Of a stretch of 64,000 nt of DNA, positions 32,377-45,800 are shown one piece after another. The first letter of the stretch is position 1. The number at the start of each line of letters is the position of its first letter. The DNA comes from Aspidapion aeneum (taxonomy: Eukaryota; Arthropoda; Insecta; Coleoptera; Brentidae): positions 31,912,851 through 31,976,850 of the forward strand of contig OY755047.1 of NCBI GenBank assembly GCA_963576565.1. The letters run 5' to 3'. A program made the translations under genes and the position numbers. A model generated the notes under the pieces. It was given only the letters and a program-made list of their open reading frames with translations. It was not told the origin of the DNA and made no database searches.

Positions 32377-32808
32377 AGAAAACTTTTTTCTTATTTTACT
32401 TTCTTTAATTTCACTTGAAATTTTAGTATGTTGTAGATCTCGATCTCCTGATCAAAAGTCCTCAAGGGCTTAAAACGATCCTATGACTGGTGTCCGAGAT
32501 ACAGTGCCGGGTATGGGGCTCCCCCAAAATACGAATAAATTAAAATTCATTTATAAAACTTAAACTAATACAAAAACATTATAAAAATCATTGACTCTTA
32601 TATATGACAACCATGCTAGATGTCACGCGACAATTTTGATGTACATTGTATACTCGAAAAGTACAATATTTTCATTTAATTCATACTTTTATTTAAAGAA
32701 ATGGATACATGATGGACCTGATACCTTCTTAGCCTATTAGCATGCACACTCCAAGTGTACACACTATTTTCACGTTTAAATTATGCGGTTTCTGCATCTC
32801 CATGGTAA

Positions 32809-32902
32809 CAATTCTGTGGTAGGTTGGGTTCAAAAGGGGGTAACTCAGGCTTTGCGACATCTGAGTTACCCCCTTTTGACTTCCTACCATAGAATTGTTT
32901 TC
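32809..32902. repeat. 94-bp hairpin
   Basis: AACAATTCTGTGGTAGG and CAAAAGGGGGTAACTCAGG pair with CTGAGTTACCCCCTTTTG and CCTACCATAGAATTGTT. The arms are about 42 bp with a loop of about ten bases. It lies in the left arm of the 1.75-kb palindrome without a counterpart in the right arm, so it is probably a small MITE. Confidence 0.6.
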
Positions 32903-33785
32903 ATAAACTAACCGGCTCACTATTATTTTGCAAAATACTCAATAAACACCCCCTGAAGACCGATCAACTCCTTTCAAGCTAGTAGATACCCTTTCACCTA
33001 CCGTAGTGTCTATTTTTCTCGTGAATGTTCGTTTTTTTACCTTCCTGACCCGCACCGAAAATGTGTTATTTGGGTGTATGTTGACCATATACGTAGGAAT
33101 ATTACGTATATGATGTTGACCTGTCTTAGCAATATCGTCATAACGTCTGTCCATGTGTGTGTATGTCTGTCCGGCCCACGATATCTTCTAAATCACTGAA
33201 CCGATTTTTATGAAATTTTTAGCTAAAATAGTGTACAATACTATAAAGAGCGGATTAGCTTTTACTCAAAATCCAGTAATGCTAATGACAATTTTTTGTC
33301 AGTTTAAAAATTGAAAATATACCAACTCTTTAACGGAGCCTAGCTTCAATATGTGGTTTTCGGAATATAGTAGAACGTTTTTTTTAATAATTAATATTAA
33401 AACTAAAAACGTCGTAGGATCTTCCATTTCTGAGATATTTATTTAAATAAAAGTATGAATTACATAGAAATATTGTACTTTTTGAGTACCCCTTGTACAT
33501 AAAAATTGTCACGTAACATCTAGCATGGTCACCAAATATATGAGTCAATTATTTTTATCACTTTTTTGTATTAAAGTTTGAGTTTTATATAATAATTTTA
33601 ATCTATTCGTATGTTGGGGGAGCTCCATACCCGCCACTGTATCTTGGAAACCAGTCATAGGATAGCTTTAAGCCCATTAGAACTTTTGATCAGGATATCG
33701 AGGTCTACAACATACTAGAACTTTTTTAAAAATCGTGGATTTTTTAAAATTTCATTTAAGGTGAGCCTGCTCCTTTATAAATATA

Positions 33786-35249
33786 CGATGTTGACAGGGA
33801 CTCATTCTATATTTAATTAAAAGCTTAAGGATAACATTTGTTTATTTTAATTAGCGAAATCTAAATTTTAAATGATACCGGAAAATGAAGCTATTCTAAA
33901 TATAGCTTTATTTACAGCCCTCTCAAATTAACAAGCCTGGTCGTACTTTGAATGGTAACACTTGAATATTGACATTTTTTATTACTTTTTTGTCTGCCTT
34001 TTATTTTTTTTGGCAGATTGCCAAAATGAAATACTTTAATCCCGTGGCGGTTAATCAGTAAGCGGTGCGGGGCTGCAGCACCGGCTAATTTTAAGTACAG
34101 TAATATATTTTTTTTTACTACAGAATATTTTTGTCCCTTTTTTTCTCACTAATTAGGAAGGTACATGCCTACAACATTTGTATAATTGTTACGAAGTGCA
34201 AGGTGATCCGTGGTGCAAGCCTGCATTTTTAATATCGTTGTTTGCTATTCGGTCTCTTGTCGTGGTGTGGTGTGCGTTGTGCGCTGTGTAGAAGCGCGGT
34301 AGATTTTGTCGGGTCTGCTAAACAAACTCCCCCGAATAAACGACGGATGAATACAGATTGTGCCAGATATTAAAAAGGATAGAACTATTCAACTGACGGT
34401 ATGCAAAATTTTAGAAAATTGGGGTAGTTTCCCGTTTATATTAAAGACAGATGGAAACTGCAAATTTGTACCTAGTTGAGTGTTGACACAATTTACGGTA
34501 TTACGGTACTTTTATAAGAGAATATTTATTTTAGTGTTTGCCAAAGCAAAGGCATTTTTAATGTAATATTAGGTTTATAAGTGCGGTGTGTGGTACAAAA
34601 AAACTAAAATAAGACATGGAAACTACCGAGGATATAGTATATGTACAAAGTATTAATATAATAAACATCAATAAATAAAAGTGTACTAATAAACAAATTA
34701 TTCGACCACTTTAAAAATAGAACTTAAAATCTGTGTTTTACGCTGGATTAATGTGATTTCACAAAATCTTAAAAATGGGTAATAGGTAGTTTTTATTATT
34801 TCTAACACTTTTTTAAAAATTTGACAGTAGACAGAATTTAAGCCCTGATCCATTTACGGGGGCTCTAATTTATTCCAAAATAGATATAATTTTTAATGAA
34901 ACACTTAAATAAAATCGGAAAAAATCGTTTTTGTTTTGCTTTAAATAAAATGTACTCTAATAGTATTGACGAAGGAAAAGATTAAGCTTGATTACCTAAC
35001 TAAAAGTCATTATGGTAAGTTCAGCTATTATCGCCCTATATTTGGAAAATTAGAGTTTGAGTTGGAAAATTAAGGTAAATTTGGAAACTTTAGTTTTTTT
35101 TTGTTTAGTTAACTAGGATTTAATGTGTTAGAAAATAATAAAAATGGAACTTTTTCTATTACTATCCTAAAAAACTATGGATTAATAACGCCCTCCGGTT
35201 TGTCAAAAACCGGCCTCGTTTTTATTTAATTATAATGAGAGATATTTAA
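33786..35249. other. No recognised feature
   Basis: AT-rich sequence. A locally GC-rich segment at 34040-34085 (GGTGCGGGGCTGCAGCACC) forms a short hairpin and looks like a transposon end. The segment at 34250-34345 is also GC-richer. Neither has a partner or coding signal. Confidence 0.35.
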
Positions 35250-36440
35250 TCTTTCCTTGAAATATTTGAGCCCGTATTTGACCTATTTAAAACTCTACTT
35301 CGGAATGAACTACGAAACTCAAACTTTGCACAGTCGTAGATCTTCATAGAGTTAACAACCCCCCAAGTTTCATAAACTTCCATAGAGTCGTAAAGTAGTT
35401 ACGAAATGTCAAAAAACGTCAGAGATGCCACTTACTCACTCATGTATACATCAAAAAACCCTAAAATTCTAATTTACTCTTCTCCCCTATACACGTAGAG
35501 TTATGTAAAAGTAATATTGTTAACTTCCAGAAACACTAGAGAGCTGAACTTTGGCAGACTCATAGGAAATGTGATAAAACTATAGGAAAAAATTTAAAAA
35601 CTCCAAATTTTAATTGTTTCTCTCCCCTATAAATTTAAAGTTATGTAAAAATAACATTGCCTACTTCCAGAAACGCTAGAGAGCTGGGCTTTAGAAGGCC
35701 GATAGGAACTTTGATAAAAATATAGAAAAAAAAATTAAAAACCCAAAATTTTAATTAACTTCCTTCCCCTATTAATGTAAAGTTACGTAAAAGTAACATT
35801 GCCCACTTCCAGAAACGCTAGAGAGTTGAGCTTGAGAAGACTGGATAGGAACTATGAAAAATCTATAGGAAAATATTTAAGAACACCAAAATGTTAATTT
35901 ACTTTCCTCCCTTATACATGTAAAGTTATGTAAAAGTAATATTGCCCACTTCCAGAAACGCTAGAGAGCTGAGCTTTTAGAAGGCTGATAAGAACTATGA
36001 TAAAACCATAGGAAAACATTTAAAAAAACATCAACATTTTTAATAAGACATTGCAAAAGTTTTGAACAATATTCCGCGTATTTTACTACTTTAAAACTTA
36101 AATATTATCCTAATCCTTTAAAAAAGGAGTGAAATCATAACAAAAACATTTTATGTAAAAAAAGTTCTTCAATACAAATTTCCAAATGAAAGGTTCTCAC
36201 TAGTTTGGAAATGTTTTTCTGAACTTGGCTATCACGGCTGTAAATGACTCTTAGGCACACTGCTAAATTGAACATAAAGAAGTTTGGCTGTAATAGTAAA
36301 GTTTAGAAAAAGCATTTTCAAACTAGTAAGAACCTTTCATTTTAAAATTTGTATTGGAGAATATGGCTTTACTTTTTTCTCAATTCTTTTTACGGAATAC
36401 CATTTTCGGGTACTTGGCTTTTTTTACATGAAATGTTTTT
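35250..36440. repeat. Composite dispersed repeat, copy 3
   Basis: This is the longest copy. The opening segment, with CTACTTCGGAATGAACTACG, is followed by four to five ~150-bp units (about 35470-36030) carrying CACTTCCAGAAACGCTAGAG. Then come GCAAAAGTTTTGAACAATATTCCGC and the inverted-repeat module ending GGCTTTTTTTACATGAAATG. Unit number differs among the three copies, which indicates expansion and contraction. Confidence 0.75.
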
Positions 36441-39400
36441 GTTATGATTTAATTTTCCAGTAACATCTTTACGCAATATTCTAAATAAAGTAAAATTTAT
36501 TTTTATTTTATTTAATTTAAATATAAATCATAAATGTTAAGCTTTGTATTTCAAGAATTTATAAATAAATCAAGAAACAAAAAACTATAAATATTTTAAT
36601 TTTATTAAACAAAAGTGCACGATTTTACATGAAATAAAGCCCAATTAAACCCAAACCCAAGTCTTACGAGATTTAAAATAGTTTATAGAATTTTACAAAA
36701 GAAAAATACACCAATACAGTACAAACGTTTGCAGAATCTACAAAATTTCACAAGAATTTATAAGATGGAATAAAATGCACAATTTAAAACGGCTTATAAT
36801 CATAACTTACAAGATTTCACCAGAGGATAAGATTTAACAAGACTTTTACCTACAAGGTTATACAAAGTTTCAAAAGGTTTTAAAAAGCTTTATAAAATGT
36901 GTAAAAATTTTACGAAAGTTGAATAAATGAGATTACTGCCCTCTAGCGCAGCGGCGAAGCTAGCCCGATTTTGTTTTATGTTTTCCCCGAACTCCTAGCT
37001 GTAGTAGCTTCTGAGATAAATACAGCCGTCGTCCTTAATGTGATACCCTGTACAATGCATCTATCTTTGAAATAAAAATAAAAAAAATCTAAAAATGTAT
37101 TTTAGTTCGGGGCCTAAGACGGGAATTTAAGGGCTTGTCTGCATTTTCGCGTACCGTCACGAAATTTGGCACAGAGGTAGCAGACATCTAGATATGCCAT
37201 TTTAGAAGTGGTGCTCCGATGGAACCCAGTGCAGGGCCAGGATACAGAAGCGTATTTGAGGTGGGACAGCAAAAATTGATAAATTAAATATCACATTAGT
37301 TTCGAGTAGAACTTTATAGCTATGTAGCGTATTAATTCAAAAAATATATAAAAATTAAAGATTGAAAATAAGGTTTTTTTTGAGGGGGAGAGGGAGCAAA
37401 AAAGGTAGGAGGATAAATTATTAAAATCTTATTTCGTCTAAAGTGGTCGTGTGGGGTATCGATTTCTAGGTAATTTAGAATTCTAAAGCAAAATAAAAGT
37501 CAATACGTCAACTGTTCACATGATATGTCAAAAACTGACACCTCAATCAGCCAGGGATTATTAAAAATACCTGACCAAGCCTAACTTAATAAAATTTGAC
37601 AAACTTAGTGTAGTAAAAGTAAAAGTAGAATTAAATTTGTAGAATTTTTAATTTTTAACATAATCTGCCAATTCTTGGGTACAAAAGCATACACTTTTAA
37701 TAAAATTACATATTTGCATCCTGTTTAAGACTGGTTGTCAGAAGTGATAATTAAATAGATATTTAACAAATAATGATAAAGCATATTATGTAAAAAATAT
37801 TTTGTATACAATTAAAATTGCTGTATTTCATTAATAACTTTTTACTTAAGAAGAAAAAGTCATAAGACAGATTTTATTTATATGTAATTTTTTATGGATT
37901 GCTGGTACTGTATACTATGAGTATCTTTTAAAAATCATTTTTTTACTATAACTCACCTACGCGTCGTTTAATTTTGTTCTTGTTCCACCAATTTTGTTAA
38001 AAAATATTAAAATTTTGCCTAATTAACCGATCTTGTAGTTTTGATGAGAACAAAGTTAACAATATTGCCGACTTTAATTTGAATACCCTGTATATTTTAA
38101 AGTATCTAACTAACAGCTACATAGTTGATTAATAGTTTAGCTCTCTACTGTTTATTTTCTAATTTTATAACTGCTAGGAATAACGTTTTATGTATTAAAA
38201 AGAAAATATATTGACAAAATAAACTTTACAACTTTTACAATTACAAAGCTGGGTAAAACTAAGATGGTACCTTAAACTGTCCAACCGGTATAACCAAAAG
38301 TTTGAGACTACTACTTTTTACATGATTTTTTTAATATCACCTTGTATCTTTCAGCACATTACGAAATTTCACAGACCTAAATTTTTGTGTCATAGCCTGT
38401 AATAAGCCAATAAATTGTGCAACGTTTCATTGCAAAATTCTTATTAACGCAGTAGCTACAATAAATAATGTAAAAAAACAGTATATACGTTCAGGAAATG
38501 GCAATGATGCAGCACTTATTACAAAAATAGAGTCCGATCATTAACGTATTAAATACGTTAATGAGTCCGATAAATGGTTTATAACGGAGAATATAGAATT
38601 TTCAGCACTAAAATAAAAAATTACGAAAAACTTTATTGTATAGTTACTTTTTAACACTCTGTATAAAATTTTTTATCTAAGAAAATAAAAGCTGTACTAG
38701 TATTGTTGTAAAGTGCTGACTTTAGGTTTTCCATAGTGATTTGTAACGTCGTCATAAGAAAAACTACTTAAAATGATCATAAAAATTTTACTTATTTTTA
38801 AAGACAGCCTGTAGTTTTAACAGTTCAAACTAATTTTTATTTTCTTTTCGTAAAATATAAATAAAAGCTAAGTATCTTTTATTTGGTATATATTTTTTGA
38901 AAATATCTTTACGTCTCAAAAATCCACATACTTTTCCATCTTTTTAGATTTTTTAATTTAGAAGAAGAATTAAATATAACCCCCCTGTACTCCGAGCCTG
39001 TATATGTCACACCCGTCCAGCAAGAGAAATAACCTTTTAATGTCCACAATCAATTTTAACACTTGCATTACTAAGCTCCTGGAATTTTTTTTCCAACTCA
39101 ACACCCACAACATAAATTTCTAAAAAAAAAAGAATTATTTTTTATTTCTTGGAAGAAAATAAAGCAATATAAGTTTTATTTATCATTTAAAATAAAAGTA
39201 TATATGTTCTTATAATCGGTGACAAGTTTCGTTGCTCTGGCTTTACATTTGAATTTTATACAGAATTTTAATGAGATGCAATTAAGAATAAAACATCCTG
39301 TATCTTTGCTCTGCACTGGGTTCGGGATGAGCACCACTTTGTGAAATAATACTATAGTGTTGTACTATAATCGTGTCAAGTAAAAATGCAGACAAAAGTG

Positions 39401-39580
39401 GCTTAAACTCCGGACTATTTGAATTACAGGATATTTCGGTTAAAATAGGAAATCTTCTGACAAAACTTGACATTTATTACTTTGTTGACAATTTCGACTA
39501 AAAATGTTTGTATTTACTATATTTTGATATTTATTCAAATAAACTCTTCAGATATTGATGGAATATATACGGGAATACCC
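36441..39580. other. Long AT-rich stretch, nothing recognised
   Basis: About 3.1 kb without a recognisable coding or structural feature. 36640-36910 is rich in imperfect ACAAGATTT / TTTACAAGA motifs. Isolated CACCTTGTAT and CCCTGTA motifs (for example near 37055, 38085 and 39570) resemble mariner-type MITE ends, but no pairs could be matched. Confidence 0.4.
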
Positions 39581-42514
39581 TGTAGTTCAATGAATAGAGG
39601 CCAAAATAGGGGGGTTACCCTACAAAAGGTCCGGTAGTTCTGAATTTTGGATATGTTGTTAGGCTCAGGAGGGTAGTTAAAAATCTGAGTTTTCGTCACC
39701 CCCACCCCTGTGCTCCCTCCACCATCTTGAAAAAATCATCAAAAATTGGCACTTTTTATAGTTTTTTGCCTTTAATTTCGTTCCAATACACTAAATCGCA
39801 AAAAGAGTTATATGAAATTTTTTAGAGGATATAATTATCTACAATTGGGTGGTACTATGGTTGTTTTGCGAGCAGTAGTAACGGAGCTAAGTGATTTCCA
39901 AAAATGACTAAAATCACGTGCTTGGGCAAATTTTCAGATTTTTTCTAATTTAGACGGCATAAGCTCCGAAATACTTTGTTCTAGGGTAAAAGTTCTAAGA
40001 AAATATCTTGTAGAGAATTTTATCAGCTACCAAATTCATTCTTTAAATGTATTTTTAAATATTGTAATGGAGTGAGAGTAACTTTTAACTTAAAGTAAGT
40101 AAATTAGAAAATAATATTTTTTTTTAAATTTAGTGCTTTAAACGGCACGTTTTTTATTTATTTTTATTTTTTTGTGTACATTTAGTGGCGTATAAAAAGG
40201 TAAAAGAGTTTAGGGGTCAAACACCTCCTTAAACTAACCACTTCTTCAAAAACCCTCCCCCATTTCCTTTTAAAAAAGGTACAACTCGATGGGGGTCATC
40301 TATTTATAAACTCTCCAGCGACGTCCGTTAATTGAAGTAATTTAAAAAATAAAAAAATATCCATATTTTTTCCATGATTTATTTGATTTTTTTTTAACCA
40401 AAGTTTATAGAACAAAATGTGTTATACATTATTGTAGCAAATAAAATTTCCTTTAAAATGCTGTACAAGAAAGTCGGATTGGTTTCATGGTTATAAATTC
40501 AGAGGCGCCCGTAAATTTAACCAATTTTAAAAAATCACAAATTAAAATATTTTTGTTACAATTTTTATCTATTTTTTTCAAAAACTAAGCCTAATTTTAC
40601 AAAACGCTATGATGCACTTTATTGACAGTAAAATTCTCTATTCAACGGTGTATAACTCGATGGGGTTTGACTTACAACGAACCCGCCAGCGACGTCCGTA
40701 AATGGGAGCCATTTAATTAATTTTTTTAAAAATTATGTTTTGCACAGGTTTTATTTGATTTTCTGAAAACCATACCCTTTATCAAAAAAGTTGTTTTTTA
40801 CTTCGTTGTAAATAATAAAATTTTCTTTTAAACGTTGAGTAACTTGGTAAAAAATATTTCATATTTACCGCTCCAGTAGTGTGCTTAATGAAAAAAAAAA
40901 TTTAATCACAAATTTTTTAAAATTGGTTTAATTTACGGGCGCCTGTGAAGTTATTACCATGAAACCAATCCGACTTTGTTACACACCATTTAAAAGAAAA
41001 TTTTATTATCTACAATAAAGTATAAAACACATTTTTTGATAAAGGGCTTGGTTTTTAAGAAAATCGAATAAAATATGTAACAGAATTAATTTTTTTGGTG
41101 ATTTAAAAAAAATTGTTTTAAATTAAGCACACCACTGGAGCGGTTAATATGAAATATTTTTTACCATATTACACAACGTTTAAAAGAAAATTTTATTATC
41201 TACAATGAAGTAAAAACAATTTTTTTGATAAAGGGCATTTCAGAAAATCAAATAAAACCTGTGCAAAACATAATTTAAAAAAAAAATTAATTAAATGGCC
41301 CCCATTTACGGACGTCGTTGGCGGGTTCATTGTAAGTCAAACCCCATCGAGTTAAACACCGTTGAAAAGAGAATTTTACTGTCAATAAAGTGCATCATAG
41401 CATTTTTTTTAAATTAGGCTTAGTTTTTGAAAAAATTAGATAAAACTTGTAACAAAATATCTTAATTTGTGATTTTTTAAAATTGGTTAAATTTACGGGC
41501 GCCTCTGAATTTATAACCATGAAACCAATCCGACTTTCTTGTACAGCATTTTAAAGGAAATTTGATTTGCTACAATAATGTATAACAAATTTTGTTCTAT
41601 AAACCTTGGTTTAAAAAAAAATCGAATAAATCATAGAAAAAACATGGATATTTTTTGACTTTTTTAAATTACTTCAATTAACGGACGCCGCTGAAGAGTT
41701 TATAAATAGTTGACCCCCATCGAGTTGTACCTTTTTCAAAAGGAAATGTCTGTCTACAATAAAGTGTCTTACATATTTTTCTCTTAGAAGCGTATTTTTT
41801 GAGAAAATTTGAGAAAACCTAAATATGTTAGATTTTGGGGGGTCTGAGGGGGTTTTGGAAGAGGTGGTTAGTTTAAGGAGGTGTTTGACCCCTAAGCTCT
41901 CTTACTTTTTTGTACTTCACTAAATTTACACAAAAATATAAAAATAAATAAAAAACGTGCCGTTTAAAGCACTAAATTAAAAAAAATTATTATTTTCTAA
42001 CTTTCTTACTTTAAGTTAAAAGTTACTCCCACTCCATTACAATATTAATAAATACATTTAAAGAATTGATTTTGTAGCTGATAAAATTCTCTACAAGATA
42101 TGTTCTTAGAACTTTTACCCTAGAACAAAGTATTTCGGAGCTTATGCCGTCTAAAGTAGAAAAAATCTGAAAATTTGCCCAAGCACGTGATTTTAGTCAT
42201 TTTTGGAAATTACCTAGCTCCGTTACTACTGCTCGCAGAACAACCAGAGTACCACCCAGTTGTAGATAATTATATCCTCTAAAAAATGGCATATTACTAT
42301 TTTTGCGATTTAGTGTACTGGAACGAAGTTACAGGCAAAAAACTACAAAAAGTGCCAATTTTTGATGGTTTTTTCAAGATGGCGGAGGAAGCACAGGGGT
42401 GGGGGTGACGAAAACCCAGATTTTTAACTACTCTTTCGACTTTAATCATATATCCAAAATTCAGAACTACCGGACCTTTTGTAGGGTAAAACCCCTCTAT
42501 TCATTGTACTACTG
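39581..42514. repeat. 2.9-kb palindrome built of diverged ~230-bp monomers
   Basis: GTAGTTCAATGAATAGAGG (39583) is mirrored by CCTCTATTCATTGTACTAC (42494-42512). The arms are about 1.45 kb with the centre near 41050. Each arm carries a unique outer part (AGTAGTAACGGAGCTAAG, CACGTGCTTGGGCAAATTTT) and inner diverged monomers. Each monomer has a GC-rich kernel such as CTCCAGCGACGTCCGT or AGAGGCGCCCGTAAATT, and an AACCAA...CTTTATC-type segment. No transposase was found. The same monomers build the palindrome at 55118-57720. Confidence 0.85.
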
Positions 42515-42849
42515 TATCTACCGCCAAATGCGAGTAGTGTGAAGTCTGCTCCAAAAGTTCTAGCTCCAGAAAGTTTTACGAACGCAGCTAAGCGCTACGT
42601 CGCTTTACATACAAGGTGCGTAGCGGTGGCCAAAGACACTGATCTCAATACCTACTATTAAGTCGTCTAAATCGTTTAGCGCGTAAGAACACACCTACAA
42701 AGCAGAGTAGTGTTTGTTTGGACTCTTTACTAACCTAGTCGAAATAGACAATTTTTCAATACCGTGTTTTCAAAAAATAATTATTTTATCAAAAAATCTA
42801 ATTTTACACTTTGAAGTTTTTTAAACTGGTCGTATATTGTTGTTACTTG
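42515..42849. other. No recognised feature
   Basis: A short flank between the palindrome and the satellite. 42560-42720 is somewhat GC-richer, with no motif recognised. Confidence 0.35.
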
Positions 42850-45800
42850 TTAAAGGACACTTTAATATAATCCATTGAAAATAGGCCAAATCTTAATCTT
42901 GTCAATTTTACAATCTGTTCCAAAAAAAATATTTAGAAAAAAACGGATAAAAATCAGTATTTTGATTTAGCCTTAAGGAGGACAGTAGAGCTAATTTAAG
43001 GGAAAATAAGTTTAATTAGGAAGCTCGCCGAAGATTTATTTCTCAAATTTCAATATATATTATTTATTTTTTTAATAAAAACGCATTTTGACATTAATTT
43101 TTGGCGCATGCTCATATGATGGAATTCATCTCGGTCTTTAACGCCTCGTCAGCTGTCAGCTGATCAGTGTTAGTTTGATGATTGCCTATACGATGCACAT
43201 ATTTTTAGACGGATCAATAGAAGAGGCCGATTTTTACATAGTGGCGTGGGGCTGTAAAGGATCTTAAAATGCTACCGGTATCTGTACACATGTTAAAGCT
43301 CATCAAGAGTACTTTATTATAAGCCAGTTGAAGTAGAAAAAATCCGACTAAAAATGAGTTATTGTTAATTTTGAAACTGTTCCGAAAAAACTTTCCAACA
43401 AAAAATGAATAGAAAATAGTATTTGGCTGTCAACATGTCAAAGCGCATAGGGGGCATTTTAATATAACCCAGTTAAAATGGAAAAAAACCGATAAAAAAT
43501 TAGTTTTTCTTAATTTTAAAACTGTTCCGAAATTTTTTTTTTTACAAAAAATGGAACAAAAGTAGTATTTTGCCGTTGGCTGTGTTAACATGTCAAAGCG
43601 CATCAAGGGCATTTTAATATAACCCAGTCAAAATGGAAAAAACCGATAAAAATGAGTTTTTCTTAATTTTAAAACTGTTCCGAAAAAACTTTTATTCAAA
43701 AAAATAAATTAAAAGTAGTATTTTACCGTTGCCTATCAACATGTCAAAGCGCATCAGGGGCATTTTAATATAACCCAGTTAAAATGGGAAAAAACCGATA
43801 AAAAATGAGTTTTTCTTAATTTTGAAACTGTTCCGAAAAAAACTTTTATTCAAAAAAATAAATTAAAAGTTTTATTTTACCGTTGCCTATCAACATGTCA
43901 AAGCGCATTAGGGGCATTTTAATATAACCCAGTCAAAATGGGAAAAAAACCGATAAAAAATGAGTTTTTCTTAATTTTGAAACCGTTCAGAAAAAACTTT
44001 TATTCAAAAAATAAATTAAAAGTAGTATTTTACCGTTGCCTATCAACATGTCAAAGCGCATCAGGGGCATTTTAATACAACCCAGTCAAAATGCGAAAAA
44101 ACCGATAAGCGCATCAGGGGCATTTTAATATAACCCAGTCAAAATGCGAAAAAACCAATAAAAATCGAGTTTTTCTTAATTTTAAAACTGTTCCGAAAAA
44201 ACTTTTCTACAAAAAATGAATTAAAAGTATTATTTTACCGTTGCCTATCAACATATCAAAGCGCATTAGGAGCATTTTAATATAACCCAGTCAAAATGGG
44301 AAAAAACCGATCAAAAATGAGTTTTTCTTAATTTTGAAACCGTTCCGAAAAAAACTTTTATTCAAAAAATAAATTAAAAGTAGTATTTTACCGCTGCCTA
44401 TCAACATGTCAAAGCGCATCAGGGGCATTTTAATATAACCCAGTCAAAATGGGAAAAAACCGATAAAAAATGAGCTTTTCTTAGTTTTGAAACCGTTCCG
44501 GAAAAAGCTTTTATTTAAAAAATAAATTAAAAGTAGTATTTTACCGTTGCCTATCAACATGTCAAAGCGCATTAGGGGCATTTTAATATAACCCAGTCAA
44601 AATGGGAAAAAACCGATCAAAAATGAGCTTTTCTTAGTTTTGAAACCGTTCAGAAAAAAACTTTTATTCAAAAAATAAATTAAAAGTAGTATTTTACCGT
44701 TGCCTATCAACATGTCAAAGCGCATCAGGGGCATTTTAATATAACCCAGTCAAAATGCGAAAAAACCGATAAGCGCATCAGGGGCATTTTAATATAACCC
44801 AGTCAAAATGCGAAAAAACCAATAAAAATCGAGTTTTTCTTAATTTTAAAACTGTTCCGAAAAAAACTTTTCTACAAAAAATGAATTAGAAGTTTTATTT
44901 TACCGTTGCCTATCAACATGTCAAAGCGCATTAGGGGCATTTTAATATAACCCAGTCAAAATGGGAAAAAACCGATAAAAAATGAGTTTTTCTTAATTTT
45001 GAAACCGTTCAGAAAAAAACTTTTATTCAAAAAATAAATTTAAAGTAGTATTTTACCGTTGCCTATCAACATGTCAAAGCGCATCAGGGGCATTTTAATA
45101 TAACCCAGTCAAAATGCGAAAAAACCGATAAGCGCATCAGGGGCATTTTAATATAACCCAGTCAAAATGCGAAAAAACCAATAAAAATCGAGTTTTTCTT
45201 AATTTTAAAACTGTTCCGAAAAAAACTTTTCTACAAAAAATTAATTAAAAGTATTATTTTACCGTTGCCTATCAATATATCAAAGCGCATTAGGAGCATT
45301 TTAATATAACCCAGTCAAAATGGGAAAAAACCGATCAAAAATGAGTTTTTCATAATTTTGAAACCGTTCCGAAAAAAACTTTTATTCAAAAAATAAATTA
45401 AAAGTAGTATTTTACCGTTGCCTATCAACATGTCAAAGCGCATCAGGGGCATTTTAATATAACCCAGTCAAAATGGGAAAAAACCGATAAAAAATGAGCT
45501 TTTCTTAGTTTTGAAACCGTTCCGGAAAAAGCTTTTATTTAAGAAATAAATTAAAAGTAGTATTTTACCGTTGCCTATCAACATGTCAAAGCGCATTAGG
45601 GGCATTTTAATATAACCCAGTCAAAATGGGAAAAAACCGATAAAAAATGAGTTTTTCTTAATTTTGAAACTGTTCCGAAAAAAAGTTTTTTTCGGAACAG
45701 TTTTAGAATTAAGAAAAAGTTATTCTTTTCGATTTTTTCAATTTTGACTGGGTTATATTAAAATGCCCTTGATGCGCTTTGACATGTTGAAAGACAACGG

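Larger units (their letters stand above)
32100..32414. mobile_element. tRNA-like foldback element, copy 1
   Basis: The left part has ACCAAATTGCAAATAATGC and AACAAGTGAAATTAAAGAAAG. A tRNA-like sequence follows on the minus strand (32185-32255). A second lies on the plus strand (about 32306-32376), and the element ends TTAATTTCACTTG. The near-repeat GAAATTTT lies at 32088-32095 and 32415-32422. The opposite arm of the host palindrome lacks this element, which supports insertion. A second copy is at 60867-61094. Confidence 0.7.
32034..33780. repeat. 1.75-kb palindrome
   Basis: The outer ends TTATAAAGGAGCATGCACACC (left) and GGTGAGCCTGCTCCTTTATAA (right) are inverted copies. So are the blocks 32425-32700 and 33450-33725, including CTATGACTGGTGTC with its partner GAAACCAGTCATAG, and the CATGCTAGATGTCACG region. 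The centre is near 33070. The left arm carries a tRNA-like foldback insertion and a 94-bp hairpin that are absent from the right arm. A CTGTCC-rich segment lies near 33140-33175. No transposase is present. Confidence 0.75.

Noticed and set aside
39282..39473. 63-codon minus-strand frame
   Set aside because: No recognisable composition, and it lies in AT-rich DNA with no supporting copy.
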